Shown: positions 7,231-14,454 of the stretch, piece by piece
Position numbering within the stretch: the first letter of the stretch is position 1
Layout of the letters: each line of letters opens with the position of its first letter
Assembly: GCA_021793895.1 (NCBI GenBank)
Contig: JAJYRW010000013.1
Coordinates: forward strand, 1-16,758
From: Actinomycetes bacterium
GTDB lineage: Bacteria > Actinomycetota > Actinomycetes > Actinomycetales > JAJYRW01
Length of the DNA: 16,758 nt
Direction of reading: 5' to 3'
Position numbers and translations under genes: made by a program
The notes under the pieces: model-generated
Told to the model about the DNA's origin: nothing
The model's input: only the letters and a program-made list of their open reading frames with translations
The model's database searches: none

Positions 7231-7275
7231 ATAGGGTGCTCGTGGTGCATAATCCACGGGCACCCTATTTTTATT
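7231..7275 (+). terminator. Rho-independent terminator of padR-ino1
   Basis: A 15-pair stem (7231-7245 with 7254-7268, one T-G wobble at 7240/7259) closes an 8-base loop and runs into TTTTTATT at 7268-7275. A small hairpin, GCCGG/CCGGC (7213-7217 with 7224-7228), stands just before it. The structure separates ino1 from the MFS gene, which therefore probably has its own promoter or depends on read-through. Confidence 0.9.
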
Positions 7276-7290
7276 AACCCAAGGACGGCG

Positions 7291-8634
7291 ATGAACGCTT
7301 CCAATGAATCCGACACTGCGGCTCCGGCGAATCCCAAGGAGATCAAGCCCCTAGCCGCGGTAAAGGTTTTGGCGCGCGAACGCGACTTGCGCTATCTGAT
7401 CGGCGTGCGCATTGGAAGCCAAGGTGGCGACGGATTATTCGAAGTGGGCCTTGCCTCTTTATTTTTCTTCTCTCCGGAGCGAGCCTCCACCACGGCCGGA
7501 GTGGCTTTGGCCTTTGCGGTGATGCTGTTGCCATTTACGCTCATCGGACCGTGGGCTGGAGTGCTACTGGATTTGTGGCAGCGCCGCAGCGTATTAATTT
7601 GGGCAAATATCATCCGCGCTGGATTAGTTTTGATCATTTCCGGACTAGTAGCTACCGGTAGTTATGGGCCACTGCTGTATGTTTTGGCGCTCGTGTGCTT
7701 GTCCTTAAACCGCTTCATAATCGCGGCATTATCCGCTTCATTGCCGCGGGTTACCCCGCGCCACTTACTTTTAGTGGCCAACTCGATCGTTCCAACCATG
7801 GGCGGGGTGGCAACGTTAGCCGGCGCAGCGATCGCGGTTGTCGTGCGCGTGATCGCACCCGGGAGCCGCTTGGGCGACGGCATGATCTTGATTATCTCCG
7901 CACTGGCGGTGACCGCAGCTGCTTTTGTGGCAAGTCGTATTCCGGTCAGCCGCCTCGGGCCCGACCACACTTCACAACTTAGCCAGATTGGCGCCCAACT
8001 CATGACTTTGTTGCGCGGCATGGTGCAGGGAGCCAAGTATTTAATCGCGCGCCGGACTCCCGCGGCGGGGCTGGCGATTATGACCGTCCACCGTTTTATT
8101 TACGGCATCACCTTCGTAGCGGCGATCCTAATTTCGCGAAACCTGCTCGCTGATCCAGCAGATGCGGACGCTGGTCTTGCAATTTTTGGGGCGGTGCTAG
8201 GGGCCACAGGCGTTGGATACACCCTTGCAGCATTTATTACCCCGTTTATGCAGCGATTCATCTCTCCCCACCAGTGGATTAGTTGCTGTCTCGCCCTCGC
8301 GGCCGCCAGCCAACTGCTCATTACCGTCACGATAACGCTGTGGTCGGTTGTCACCTGCGCCGTGCTTTTAGGCCTAGCGGCGCAGGGCGCCAAGATCGCA
8401 GTTGACACGATCGTCCAAAGAGATACGGCCGACTCCCACCGCGGACGCGCGTTCTCGTTCTTTGACGTGCTCTTCAATGCCGCGTTCGTCGCAGCAGCGG
8501 CAGTCTCAATTGTTTTATTGCCCGATACGGGCGCGTCCATTCCGGTCTTCGCGGGGCTGGCGGTTACTTACTTTGTTACCTCCGTGCTTTATCTGCGTTC
8601 CCCGACGGTGCCGCGCCCCGTACCATCCCAATAG
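7291..8634 (+). CDS. MFS family permease, substrate unknown
   Basis: The 447-residue protein has an N-terminal soluble stretch (about 1-35) and then about 12 hydrophobic helices. The MFS loop motif between helices 2 and 3 is recognisable as [14 protein letters not shown] (about 90-103), the usual G-x-x-x-D-R-x-x-R/K pattern in relaxed form. It belongs with the drug-exporter-like permeases common beside ino1 in Actinomycetales and Micrococcales genomes, as I recall. AAGGACG lies six bases before the ATG. No substrate can be assigned. Its last 59 bases overlap the end of the surface-protein gene on the other strand, and I see no terminator there. Confidence 0.85.
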   Translation: MNASNESDTAAPANPKEIKPLAAVKVLARERDLRYLIGVRIGSQGGDGLFEVGLASLFFFSPERASTTAGVALAFAVMLLPFTLIGPWAGVLLDLWQRRSVLIWANIIRAGLVLIISGLVATGSYGPLLYVLALVCLSLNRFIIAALSASLPRVTPRHLLLVANSIVPTMGGVATLAGAAIAVVVRVIAPGSRLGDGMILIISALAVTAAAFVASRIPVSRLGPDHTSQLSQIGAQLMTLLRGMVQGAKYLIARRTPAAGLAIMTVHRFIYGITFVAAILISRNLLADPADADAGLAIFGAVLGATGVGYTLAAFITPFMQRFISPHQWISCCLALAAASQLLITVTITLWSVVTCAVLLGLAAQGAKIAVDTIVQRDTADSHRGRAFSFFDVLFNAAFVAAAAVSIVLLPDTGASIPVFAGLAVTYFVTSVLYLRSPTVPRPVPSQ

Positions 8635-10210
8635 TCCCAGCGCCGGCCAGTAGCGCGCCTCCACCGATTAGGCCCAACGCCAGCGAACCGCCGGTGCGGG
8701 GAAGTTCATTAACCGGCGCATCTTGCAGGCCGTTTTCGGGTTCTAGCTCGGGCTCAGGCTGTGGTCCGGGCTCGGGCTCTGGTTCAAGGGGTTTTTCGGG
8801 TTCAGGCTCTGGTTCCGGCTCGGGTTCTAGTTCAGGCTCGGGCTCGGGTTCCGGTTCTGGTTTCGGCTCTGGCTCTTCCGGTGGCTCCGCAACGGGTTCT
8901 AGAACTTCGAAAGTCTCTTCAGGAACGCCAAACTGCCCCCTCCAAGCGCGCCACTCTGGGTCGGCCGCAACTTCTTCATGCCACACATACCAGCCCGGAT
9001 CGGTAACCATCACATCTTCGGTGCGCCATGCCCCCGGCTCGGTGATTTCGGTGGTGACTGCGGCGAGCGCTACCACATCATCGGGCACCGTGTCTTGCAA
9101 ATTCGGGGGTGCGTCAAAGGGCCCATAGAGCGTTGACACCACGGGAATTGCGCGCCCGTTGGGCCACTTGCCCGCCACCACTTCAACGTCCAAATGGTCA
9201 AAAACCGCAACCGCATCCAAATCGCCGGCTGGACCATCGGATGCATTGTCACTCGAGTCGGTACTCGCGCGTTCGAGAACGACCTCCGAGGCGGAAGCCC
9301 GGGTGGAAATTGATATTTCAAGCGGCTCGGGAACGTCCAGTACGGCGGTGCCGCTTTGCGATTCTGCCCCCAGTGCGCCCACGACCCGCTGTACCGCGCG
9401 ATTACCGGGTTCAAAGAGCTGCACCCGGGTCGGCGGCGTTTTTGCGGTGGCCTCCACGGTGAGTTCCCCCGGTCCCGTAACGTCCACCGGCAACTGCAGC
9501 ACTTTATCGCTCGATATCACTTCCAACTTTTGTGATGAATTCTCCCACTGCCCCGATCCAGAAATTTCCAGCGTTACCGGCACATCAGGCATCAGTTGGC
9601 CACTTGCGCTTCGGATTTCCACCGCAACCCGCACCTGGGGGTCGGAATCAGCCCGGGTGCCGGACGCCGTCCCTAATGAACCGGTGCGCGTGTTAGATAG
9701 CGAAACATCAACCGTGTACGGGCCAGCAAAGCGCTCAGCTTCGCGTTGGAGCGCATCTACCCGAGCGCGCAACTTCGGGCCGTAGCGATCGGGCGCAGTA
9801 TCGGCGATGGGCCGCACGACATCATGGGGCAGTTTTGCCGACTTATGCAGCAGGAATGACAGCGCCGCGTGATTGATCGTTTGAGTGTCAGGTGCGTGTT
9901 TCCACAATAAATATGCCTCCTGCGGCGCTTCAACAGCGCGCGCGGTCCAGTCATATTCAGCGAACGGTGATTTCTTGCCGGCGTCGATGCACCAAACCCA
10001 GGGCTCACCCAGGAAAGTTCGGTACGAACCAAGCCAAGCATCGCCAACTTTTACACCCGGCCCGCGCAACTCAATGTGCGGATTCGCCGCAGCGGGCCGC
10101 GCAAACGCCATAAAGGTCAGAACCAGTCCGACCGCGATTAATAAACCTGCGCCGGTGCGGGTACGCGCGCGCCAGGATCGGGTATGCGCGCGCCAGGATC
10201 CCAAAAGCAT
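8576..10210 (-). CDS. LPXTG-anchored cell-surface protein with possible degenerate thioester domain
   Basis: The 544-residue protein carries a basic N-terminus and a signal peptide ending near P-A-A-A-N (about 39-43). A domain at about 44-165 holds W-C74-I-D-A-G, the only cysteine, and T-I-N-H-A-A-L at 111-117. This layout recalls actinobacterial surface proteins with a TQxA-type thioester domain, but the reactive Gln seems to be His114. Beta-rich segments follow (about 165-300), and a module at about 355-436 ends [10 protein letters not shown], a pattern shared by actinobacterial wall proteins. A Glu-Pro tract (446-491) then spans the wall. The sorting signal is L503-P-R-T-G507, a hydrophobic helix and a basic tail, so a sortase should attach it to peptidoglycan. 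GAGGA precedes the ATG. Adhesion is a guess; no enzyme motif is visible. Confidence 0.85.
   Translation of the reverse strand: MLLGSWRAHTRSWRARTRTGAGLLIAVGLVLTFMAFARPAAANPHIELRGPGVKVGDAWLGSYRTFLGEPWVWCIDAGKKSPFAEYDWTARAVEAPQEAYLLWKHAPDTQTINHAALSFLLHKSAKLPHDVVRPIADTAPDRYGPKLRARVDALQREAERFAGPYTVDVSLSNTRTGSLGTASGTRADSDPQVRVAVEIRSASGQLMPDVPVTLEISGSGQWENSSQKLEVISSDKVLQLPVDVTGPGELTVEATAKTPPTRVQLFEPGNRAVQRVVGALGAESQSGTAVLDVPEPLEISISTRASASEVVLERASTDSSDNASDGPAGDLDAVAVFDHLDVEVVAGKWPNGRAIPVVSTLYGPFDAPPNLQDTVPDDVVALAAVTTEITEPGAWRTEDVMVTDPGWYVWHEEVAADPEWRAWRGQFGVPEETFEVLEPVAEPPEEPEPKPEPEPEPEPELEPEPEPEPEPEKPLEPEPEPGPQPEPELEPENGLQDAPVNELPRTGGSLALGLIGGGALLAGAGTIGMVRGAAPSGNADKARR
8738..8875 (-). repeat. Hexanucleotide repeat coding the Glu-Pro wall-spanning tract
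   Basis: About 23 imperfect hexamers (minus strand GARCCN, plus strand NGGYTC) encode residues 446-491 of the LPXTG protein, mostly Glu-Pro with a few Lys, Leu, Gly and Gln. The low complexity produces a false Gly-Ser-rich frame on the plus strand. Unit changes keep the frame, so length polymorphism is likely. Confidence 0.8.
10159..10200 (-). repeat. 21-bp tandem duplication in the signal-peptide region of the LPXTG gene
   Basis: Bases 10159-10179 and 10180-10200 match at 20 of 21 positions; both end GCGCGCGCCAGGATC. They encode the back-to-back heptads S-W-R-A-H-T-R and S-W-R-A-R-T-R (residues 5-18), which double the positively charged n-region before the hydrophobic core. Confidence 0.8.
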
Positions 10211-10313
10211 TTCGTGTCCTCTTTTCCAATATCGAGGACTTCAGTTTGCTTAAAAACTGGCAATTTTCGCGGCGAGATCCAAGAAACTGGGGAAACACTT
10301 AGCGGCACCAAAT

Positions 10314-10385
10314 CTGTGGATAACTCCAGATGCCACCCCTGTGAATAACTCATGACGCCATCCCTGGGGGTTCATCGAGCGCCAA
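10314..10385. repeat. Tandem 25-bp repeats carrying DnaA boxes
   Basis: The 175-bp gap between the cca stop and the LPXTG start holds two direct repeats, 10314-10335 and 10339-10360, agreeing at 18 of 22 positions with a 25-bp period. Each begins with a DnaA box in the same orientation: TGTGGATAA at 10315-10323 (perfect consensus on the minus strand, TTATCCACA) and TGTGAATAA at 10340-10348 (TTATTCACA, which fits TTWTNCACA). A third, badly decayed unit without a box runs from about 10364 to 10385. Regular spacing of boxes, about 2.4 helical turns, suggests DnaA binding, for titration or control of the downstream gene. Confidence 0.55.
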
Positions 10386-11849
10386 TCACTGCTGGTGTTG
10401 CCACCACTCCAGCAGCCGCTGGCGGGCAACATCGCTACCCAAGGGGCCCTCTTCCATGCGCAAATCAAGTAAAAACTTATAAGCCTTACCCACGACAGGT
10501 CCCTCTTTTACTCCAAGGGTCTCCATGATTTCCTTGCCGTTTAAGTCCGGGCGAATCGCGGCAAGTTCCTCTTGTTCTTGCAGCGCCGCGATGCGCGCCT
10601 CGAGGTCGTCATAGGCCGCTGCCAGGCGCGCGGCTTTGCGGCGATTGCGCGTCGTCGAATCCGAGCGCGTCAACCGGTGGAGTCGCTCAAGTAAGTCTCC
10701 GGCATCAGTGACGTAGCGGCGCACCGCAGAATCAGTCCATCTGCCCTCGCTGTAGCCGTGAAACCGCAGATGCAGCTCCACCAGCCGCGCCACTTTCTTC
10801 ACGGTGTGATTGTCAAAGCGCAGGGCCCGAAGCCGCTTCGTAGCCATTTTCGCGCCCACCACCTCGTGGTGATGAAAACTGACGCCTCCGCCGGGCTCGA
10901 AGCGGCGGGTGGGGGGCTTACCGATGTCGTGCAACAGCGCCGCGAGCCGCAAAATCAAGTCCGGGCCCGGCACCGGCCCATCTGGTCCGGTTTCCAAATC
11001 AATAGCCTGTTTTAACACCGTGAGCGAGTGCTCGTAGACGTCCTTGTGGCGGTGATGTTCATCAATTTCTAACTGGAGCGCGGGCAGTTCGGGCAAAACC
11101 TGATCGGCAAGTCCCGTCTCAACCAGCGCGCGCAGACCCTTAATTGGTTTAGGCGCCAATATGAGTTTTTCTAGTTCCGTACGCACGCGCTCGGCCGAAA
11201 CGATTTTTAGGCGCTCGGCCATATCACTCATCGCTAAACGCACGTCGGGATCGATTGCGAAATCAAGCTGCGCGGCGAAACGGGCGGCCCGCATCATTCG
11301 CAGCGGGTCATCGGAAAACGACTGCTCCGGTGATCCCGGCGTCCGCAGCACCTGCTGGGCTAAGTCAGTTAGCCCATCAAAGGGGTCGACGAACTCCATG
11401 CTTGGTAGCCGCACCGCCATGGCGTTGACGCGAAAATCCCGCCGCGACAGGTCGCCGTCCAAAGTCTTGCCAAACCCAACCGCGGGCTTGCGAGAATCCG
11501 CCTGATATTCCTCGGTGCGGTAGGTCGTAACTTCCACCACGACGTCATCGCGCCGCGCCCCGATCGTTCCAAATTCTTTGCCAACATCCCACGTGGTGCC
11601 CCATGCCCGCAAAATCCGCTCTGTCTCTTCGGGCACGGCCGAGGTGGCGAAATCCAAATCGGAAACCGGCCGACCTAAAAAAGCATCCCGCACGGGCCCG
11701 CCCACGAGCGCTAACTCATACCCGGCAGCTTCAAACCGCTCACCCAAGTCCACAATGTGGCTCGATAGTGAAGTCAGAACTGCTAGGGCCCGCTTCAGTA
11801 ACACTTTTTGCGAATTACCGCGGTTAATTTGCGCTTCGCGCTGGTTCAT
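10386..11849 (-). CDS. cca: CCA tRNA nucleotidyltransferase
   Basis: This class II nucleotidyltransferase (called PcnA in mycobacteria) builds or repairs the CCA end of tRNAs. From the ATG at 11849 it is 487 residues. The head domain has L-V-G-G-P-V-R-D (48-55) followed by the metal-binding D64-L-D66 in S-D-L-D-F-A-T, then R-R-D-F-R-V-N-A-M-A (136-145), and the R-M-M-R-A-A-R-F motif near 184-191. An HD-type domain carries L-L-H-D-I-G-K-P (305-312). The start is not certain: the frame is open to a TTG at 11900 and includes an ATG at 11879. I prefer 11849 because the TTG lies in a TTGACA promoter-like hexamer, although the AGTGGTG before 11849 is a weak ribosome-binding site. It diverges from the NUDIX gene, the order seen in mycobacteria. 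Confidence 0.93.
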   Translation of the reverse strand: MNQREAQINRGNSQKVLLKRALAVLTSLSSHIVDLGERFEAAGYELALVGGPVRDAFLGRPVSDLDFATSAVPEETERILRAWGTTWDVGKEFGTIGARRDDVVVEVTTYRTEEYQADSRKPAVGFGKTLDGDLSRRDFRVNAMAVRLPSMEFVDPFDGLTDLAQQVLRTPGSPEQSFSDDPLRMMRAARFAAQLDFAIDPDVRLAMSDMAERLKIVSAERVRTELEKLILAPKPIKGLRALVETGLADQVLPELPALQLEIDEHHRHKDVYEHSLTVLKQAIDLETGPDGPVPGPDLILRLAALLHDIGKPPTRRFEPGGGVSFHHHEVVGAKMATKRLRALRFDNHTVKKVARLVELHLRFHGYSEGRWTDSAVRRYVTDAGDLLERLHRLTRSDSTTRNRRKAARLAAAYDDLEARIAALQEQEELAAIRPDLNGKEIMETLGVKEGPVVGKAYKFLLDLRMEEGPLGSDVARQRLLEWWQHQQ

Positions 11850-11893
11850 TTCACCACTTCGACCCTTTCGGGGGATCATCGAGTCAGATACAA

Positions 11894-11921
11894 CTGTCAA
11901 GGCTGCCAGACTAGGTATATA
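11894..11921 (+). promoter_or_regulatory. Candidate promoter of the NUDIX-DUF6049-murJ operon, overlapping a minus-strand TTGACA
   Basis: On plus, CTGTCA (11894-11899) and TATATA (11916-11921) are 16 bases apart and fit -35 and -10 boxes. The -10 ends 11 bases before the ATG at 11933, so the mRNA leader would be only a few bases long. The overlapping minus-strand hexamer at 11895-11900 is a perfect TTGACA facing cca, though no good -10 lies 16-18 bases beyond it. The divergent genes may therefore share a polymerase-binding patch. Confidence 0.4.
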
Positions 11922-11932
11922 GGGTGACGTTC

Positions 11933-12475
11933 ATGTCCTCGGCTTCGGGTTCTACTCCTAGGTGGCCCGTCCCTAAACCGCCGCCCGTGCGGCGGCGCAC
12001 GGTGCTGTCTGCCGCCAGTCGCCGGCAGTCGTTATTACCGGTGCGCAATGAGACGTCAGCCGGGGGGATTTCCGTAGACGATGCTTTCGCTGGGCCCCGC
12101 GCCCCCATTATTGCCCGTCGCAACCGAGCCGGCCGCTTGGAGTGGTGCCTACCTAAGGGTCATCTGGAAGGCGCGGAGACGGCCGCTCAGGCCGCCGTGC
12201 GGGAAATTGCGGAAGAAACGGGCATCTACTCCCAGATCGTCCAGCCCCTGGGCACGATCGATTACTGGTTTTCTTCCGCCACGCATCGGATCCACAAGGT
12301 CGTACACCACTTTCTATTGCGCGCGCTCGAGGGGGAATTAACCATTGAGAACGACCCGGACGGAGAAGCAGAGGATGTCGCTTGGGTTTCGCTGACCGAA
12401 CTGCCCCTGCGGTTGGTTTACCCCAATGAGCGTCGCTTAGCGCGTCTGGCAGCAGAACTGTGGACCAACCCATGA
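11933..12475 (+). CDS. NUDIX hydrolase
   Basis: The 180-residue protein has a complete NUDIX box at residues 76-98: G76, E82, R90-E91, E94-E95 and G97 fit G-x5-E-x7-R-E-U-x-E-E-x-G-U. It should hydrolyse a nucleoside diphosphate linked to another moiety, using Mg2+. A basic, proline-rich extension of about 40 residues precedes the fold. The position between cca and DUF6049/murJ matches M. tuberculosis mutT4 (Rv3908), but substrate is not shown by the sequence. I start at the ATG at 11933; a GTG three codons earlier (11924) is nearly on top of the -10 box. The start may be leaderless or use a weak AGGG. Its stop overlaps the next start as ATGA. Confidence 0.9.
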   Translation: MSSASGSTPRWPVPKPPPVRRRTVLSAASRRQSLLPVRNETSAGGISVDDAFAGPRAPIIARRNRAGRLEWCLPKGHLEGAETAAQAAVREIAEETGIYSQIVQPLGTIDYWFSSATHRIHKVVHHFLLRALEGELTIENDPDGEAEDVAWVSLTELPLRLVYPNERRLARLAAELWTNP

Positions 12476-14454
12476 GCCGCAAACGCTTCCTTACAGCGTT
12501 GGCACTAGTTTTCGGCATTGGTCTTATCGGCCTCACCTCACTTCTCACTCCGACCGCCGGCGCCGCGCCCGCCGACAGCGCAGGGGGCTTAGAAAGCGAA
12601 ATCATCGAAATCACTCCCATCGTAGAGCCGGGGGATGACATTGAGGTTTCAGTTTTGGTCCGCAACAGCGGTGAAGAGGTGATTAAGGACGGCGCACTGG
12701 AGCTGCGTTTTAGATCCGCTCAGTTGATCTCGCGTTCTTCGATCGAAATTTGGGAACAGTCCGATGATGAAGAGTCCGATCAATTCCGGACGGCCGGAAA
12801 AGTTGTAACGCGCACAAACTTGAAGGATTTAGCGCCGGGTGAAGAGCGGCGCGAAAGACTGAAAATTTCTACCGATCAACTGTATTTGCCCAAGGGAGCC
12901 AGTCAGTGGGGTCCGCGCGGAATCGCGGTAGACAGCGTCATTGACGACGAGGTCGTTGCCCAGGAACGCACCTTCGTAATTTGGTTCCCGGCGAATTACG
13001 ACAGCATTTTTCCGACGCAGCTTTCCGTCCTTGCCCCGTTAACCGGCACGCCACCCGGGATGGAAGACGGGTTGGATGAGGGTGAACGGATGCAGAACCT
13101 GCTGGATGCCACGCGCGGCTATGACGTCGCCTTTGCGCTGGATCCGCAGTTACTGACCGAATCGGAAAACAGCGTGGGACTGCCGCAGTTAGAAGAGGCT
13201 TTAGCGGGAAAAGAGATTTTCGCCCTGCCCCATTTTGATGCCGATGTATTAGCGCTGGCGCATCGCAACGAGATTGATGCGCCCAGTTATTTAGATGGCG
13301 CTCGCACAACTATCAGCTCAGAACTGGGCGTAACCGCTTCCGATGTGCTCCTGTGGCCCGAAGGGAACGCGGATGCGGACCTGGCCTCCTGGGCGGTGAC
13401 ACAGGAAGCCCAGGGCGTCAGTGCCATCGTCACCAACTCCAACCAACTAGCCCCCATCAGTCCCCTTACCTACACCCCCTCGGGCCGCGCCCGGGTAGTC
13501 GCCGAAGGTGGCGTGGTTCCCGCCCTCATTGCGGAAGAGTCGATGTCTACCACGCTCACCGCCGCGGCAACCGCCGGCGTTACAAGTTCAACTGCCACCG
13601 CGCGCCAGCGCCTGCTGGCTGACTCCGCGGTCATCACCCAAGAACGGCCCGCAGACCCGCGCCATGTGCTGTTAACGGTGCCGCGCAACTGGAATCCCGA
13701 TCCGGAGCGCACCGCGGAATTACTTGCCGCTTTGGCAGACGCCCCGTGGATTAATTTTGAAGCCGTTCGCAGCCTGATCGGGGCACCAGCCGGTGACATC
13801 GAGCGCGAGCCCCTGCCCGCCGGAGTCGATGACCCGGCCATTATCGAGGCGGAACTGCTCAAGACTACAAATGCCACTGCCGAACAAATCGCCCAATTTC
13901 GATCGATCGTTCCCCAGCCGGATCGGGTGTTACCGCTGGCAGATGCGCAATTGAAGGGAATCATCGCCAATGGATGGCGCCGCGCCCCCCAGGAGCGTGC
14001 GGATCTAGTTGCTCAGGTCTCCAGTCAGGCGCAGGAGCTGCACGATTCAGTCCACGTGATCCCGGCCGGAACGGTGAACCTCATTTCCGATGCGGGCGAG
14101 ATTCCGGTGTTGATTAACAACGATTTCCCCCAAGACGCGCAGGTAACTGTGCGCTTACACACCGACAGCTCATTTCTAAAAACTGACGAAGTCGTAACGG
14201 CGCAGTTACCTGCCGAATCGGAAACTTCCATCCTAGTTCCAGTTGAGGGGATCGGGAATCGTAACGTTGATGTGGCGGTGGAATTGGAAAACAGTAACGG
14301 CACCGCGATTGGCACGCCGCAGACAATTACGGTGCGGGTTCGCGCTGGGTGGGAAGATGCCGGTACCCGTGTGGTCGCCGCAATTTTGGTGGTCTTGTTC
14401 ATAATTGGAATAATTCGAACTATCCGGCGCGGTCGAAAGAGAAAAGAATCGTGA
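12472..14454 (+). CDS. DUF6049 family exported, membrane-anchored protein
   Basis: The 660-residue protein has a signal peptide (K-R-F, hydrophobic core, cleavage near T-A-G-A-A-P, about 28-33), a long extracellular part and a C-terminal membrane helix (about 634-650) followed by a short basic cytoplasmic tail (R-R-G-R-K-R-K-E-S). The N-terminal 150 residues look like a beta-sandwich, and a second such segment precedes the helix (about 530-620). The middle contains repeated Ala-rich helices and a W-P-E-G motif. No catalytic motif is recognised. It corresponds to Rv3909 in the conserved NUDIX-DUF6049-murJ order, so a role with MurJ at the cell envelope is inferred. ATG 12472 overlaps the NUDIX stop; a GTG four codons earlier is possible. 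Translation is probably coupled because no strong ribosome-binding site is visible. Confidence 0.88.
   Translation: MSRKRFLTALALVFGIGLIGLTSLLTPTAGAAPADSAGGLESEIIEITPIVEPGDDIEVSVLVRNSGEEVIKDGALELRFRSAQLISRSSIEIWEQSDDEESDQFRTAGKVVTRTNLKDLAPGEERRERLKISTDQLYLPKGASQWGPRGIAVDSVIDDEVVAQERTFVIWFPANYDSIFPTQLSVLAPLTGTPPGMEDGLDEGERMQNLLDATRGYDVAFALDPQLLTESENSVGLPQLEEALAGKEIFALPHFDADVLALAHRNEIDAPSYLDGARTTISSELGVTASDVLLWPEGNADADLASWAVTQEAQGVSAIVTNSNQLAPISPLTYTPSGRARVVAEGGVVPALIAEESMSTTLTAAATAGVTSSTATARQRLLADSAVITQERPADPRHVLLTVPRNWNPDPERTAELLAALADAPWINFEAVRSLIGAPAGDIEREPLPAGVDDPAIIEAELLKTTNATAEQIAQFRSIVPQPDRVLPLADAQLKGIIANGWRRAPQERADLVAQVSSQAQELHDSVHVIPAGTVNLISDAGEIPVLINNDFPQDAQVTVRLHTDSSFLKTDEVVTAQLPAESETSILVPVEGIGNRNVDVAVELENSNGTAIGTPQTITVRVRAGWEDAGTRVVAAILVVLFIIGIIRTIRRGRKRKES

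Noticed and set aside
8694..9128. Plus-strand Gly-Ser-rich frame
   Set aside because: It is the complement of the Glu-Pro hexamer repeat in the LPXTG gene, which has a signal peptide, sorting signal and ribosome-binding site.
11850..11900. TTG start of the CCA-adding enzyme at 11900
   Set aside because: The codon is part of a TTGACA promoter-like hexamer and lacks a ribosome-binding site; the extra 17 residues are not typical of the family. The ATG at 11879 remains possible.
11978..11995. GC hairpin CCGCCG/CGGCGG just inside the NUDIX gene
   Set aside because: It is a 6-bp stem in GC-rich coding sequence for Pro/Arg codons and needs no special explanation; no U-tract follows.
14349..14450. 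34-residue N-terminal extension of MurJ
   Set aside because: It lies inside the DUF6049 coding region; the GTG at 14451 overlaps the DUF6049 stop and fits the family length.
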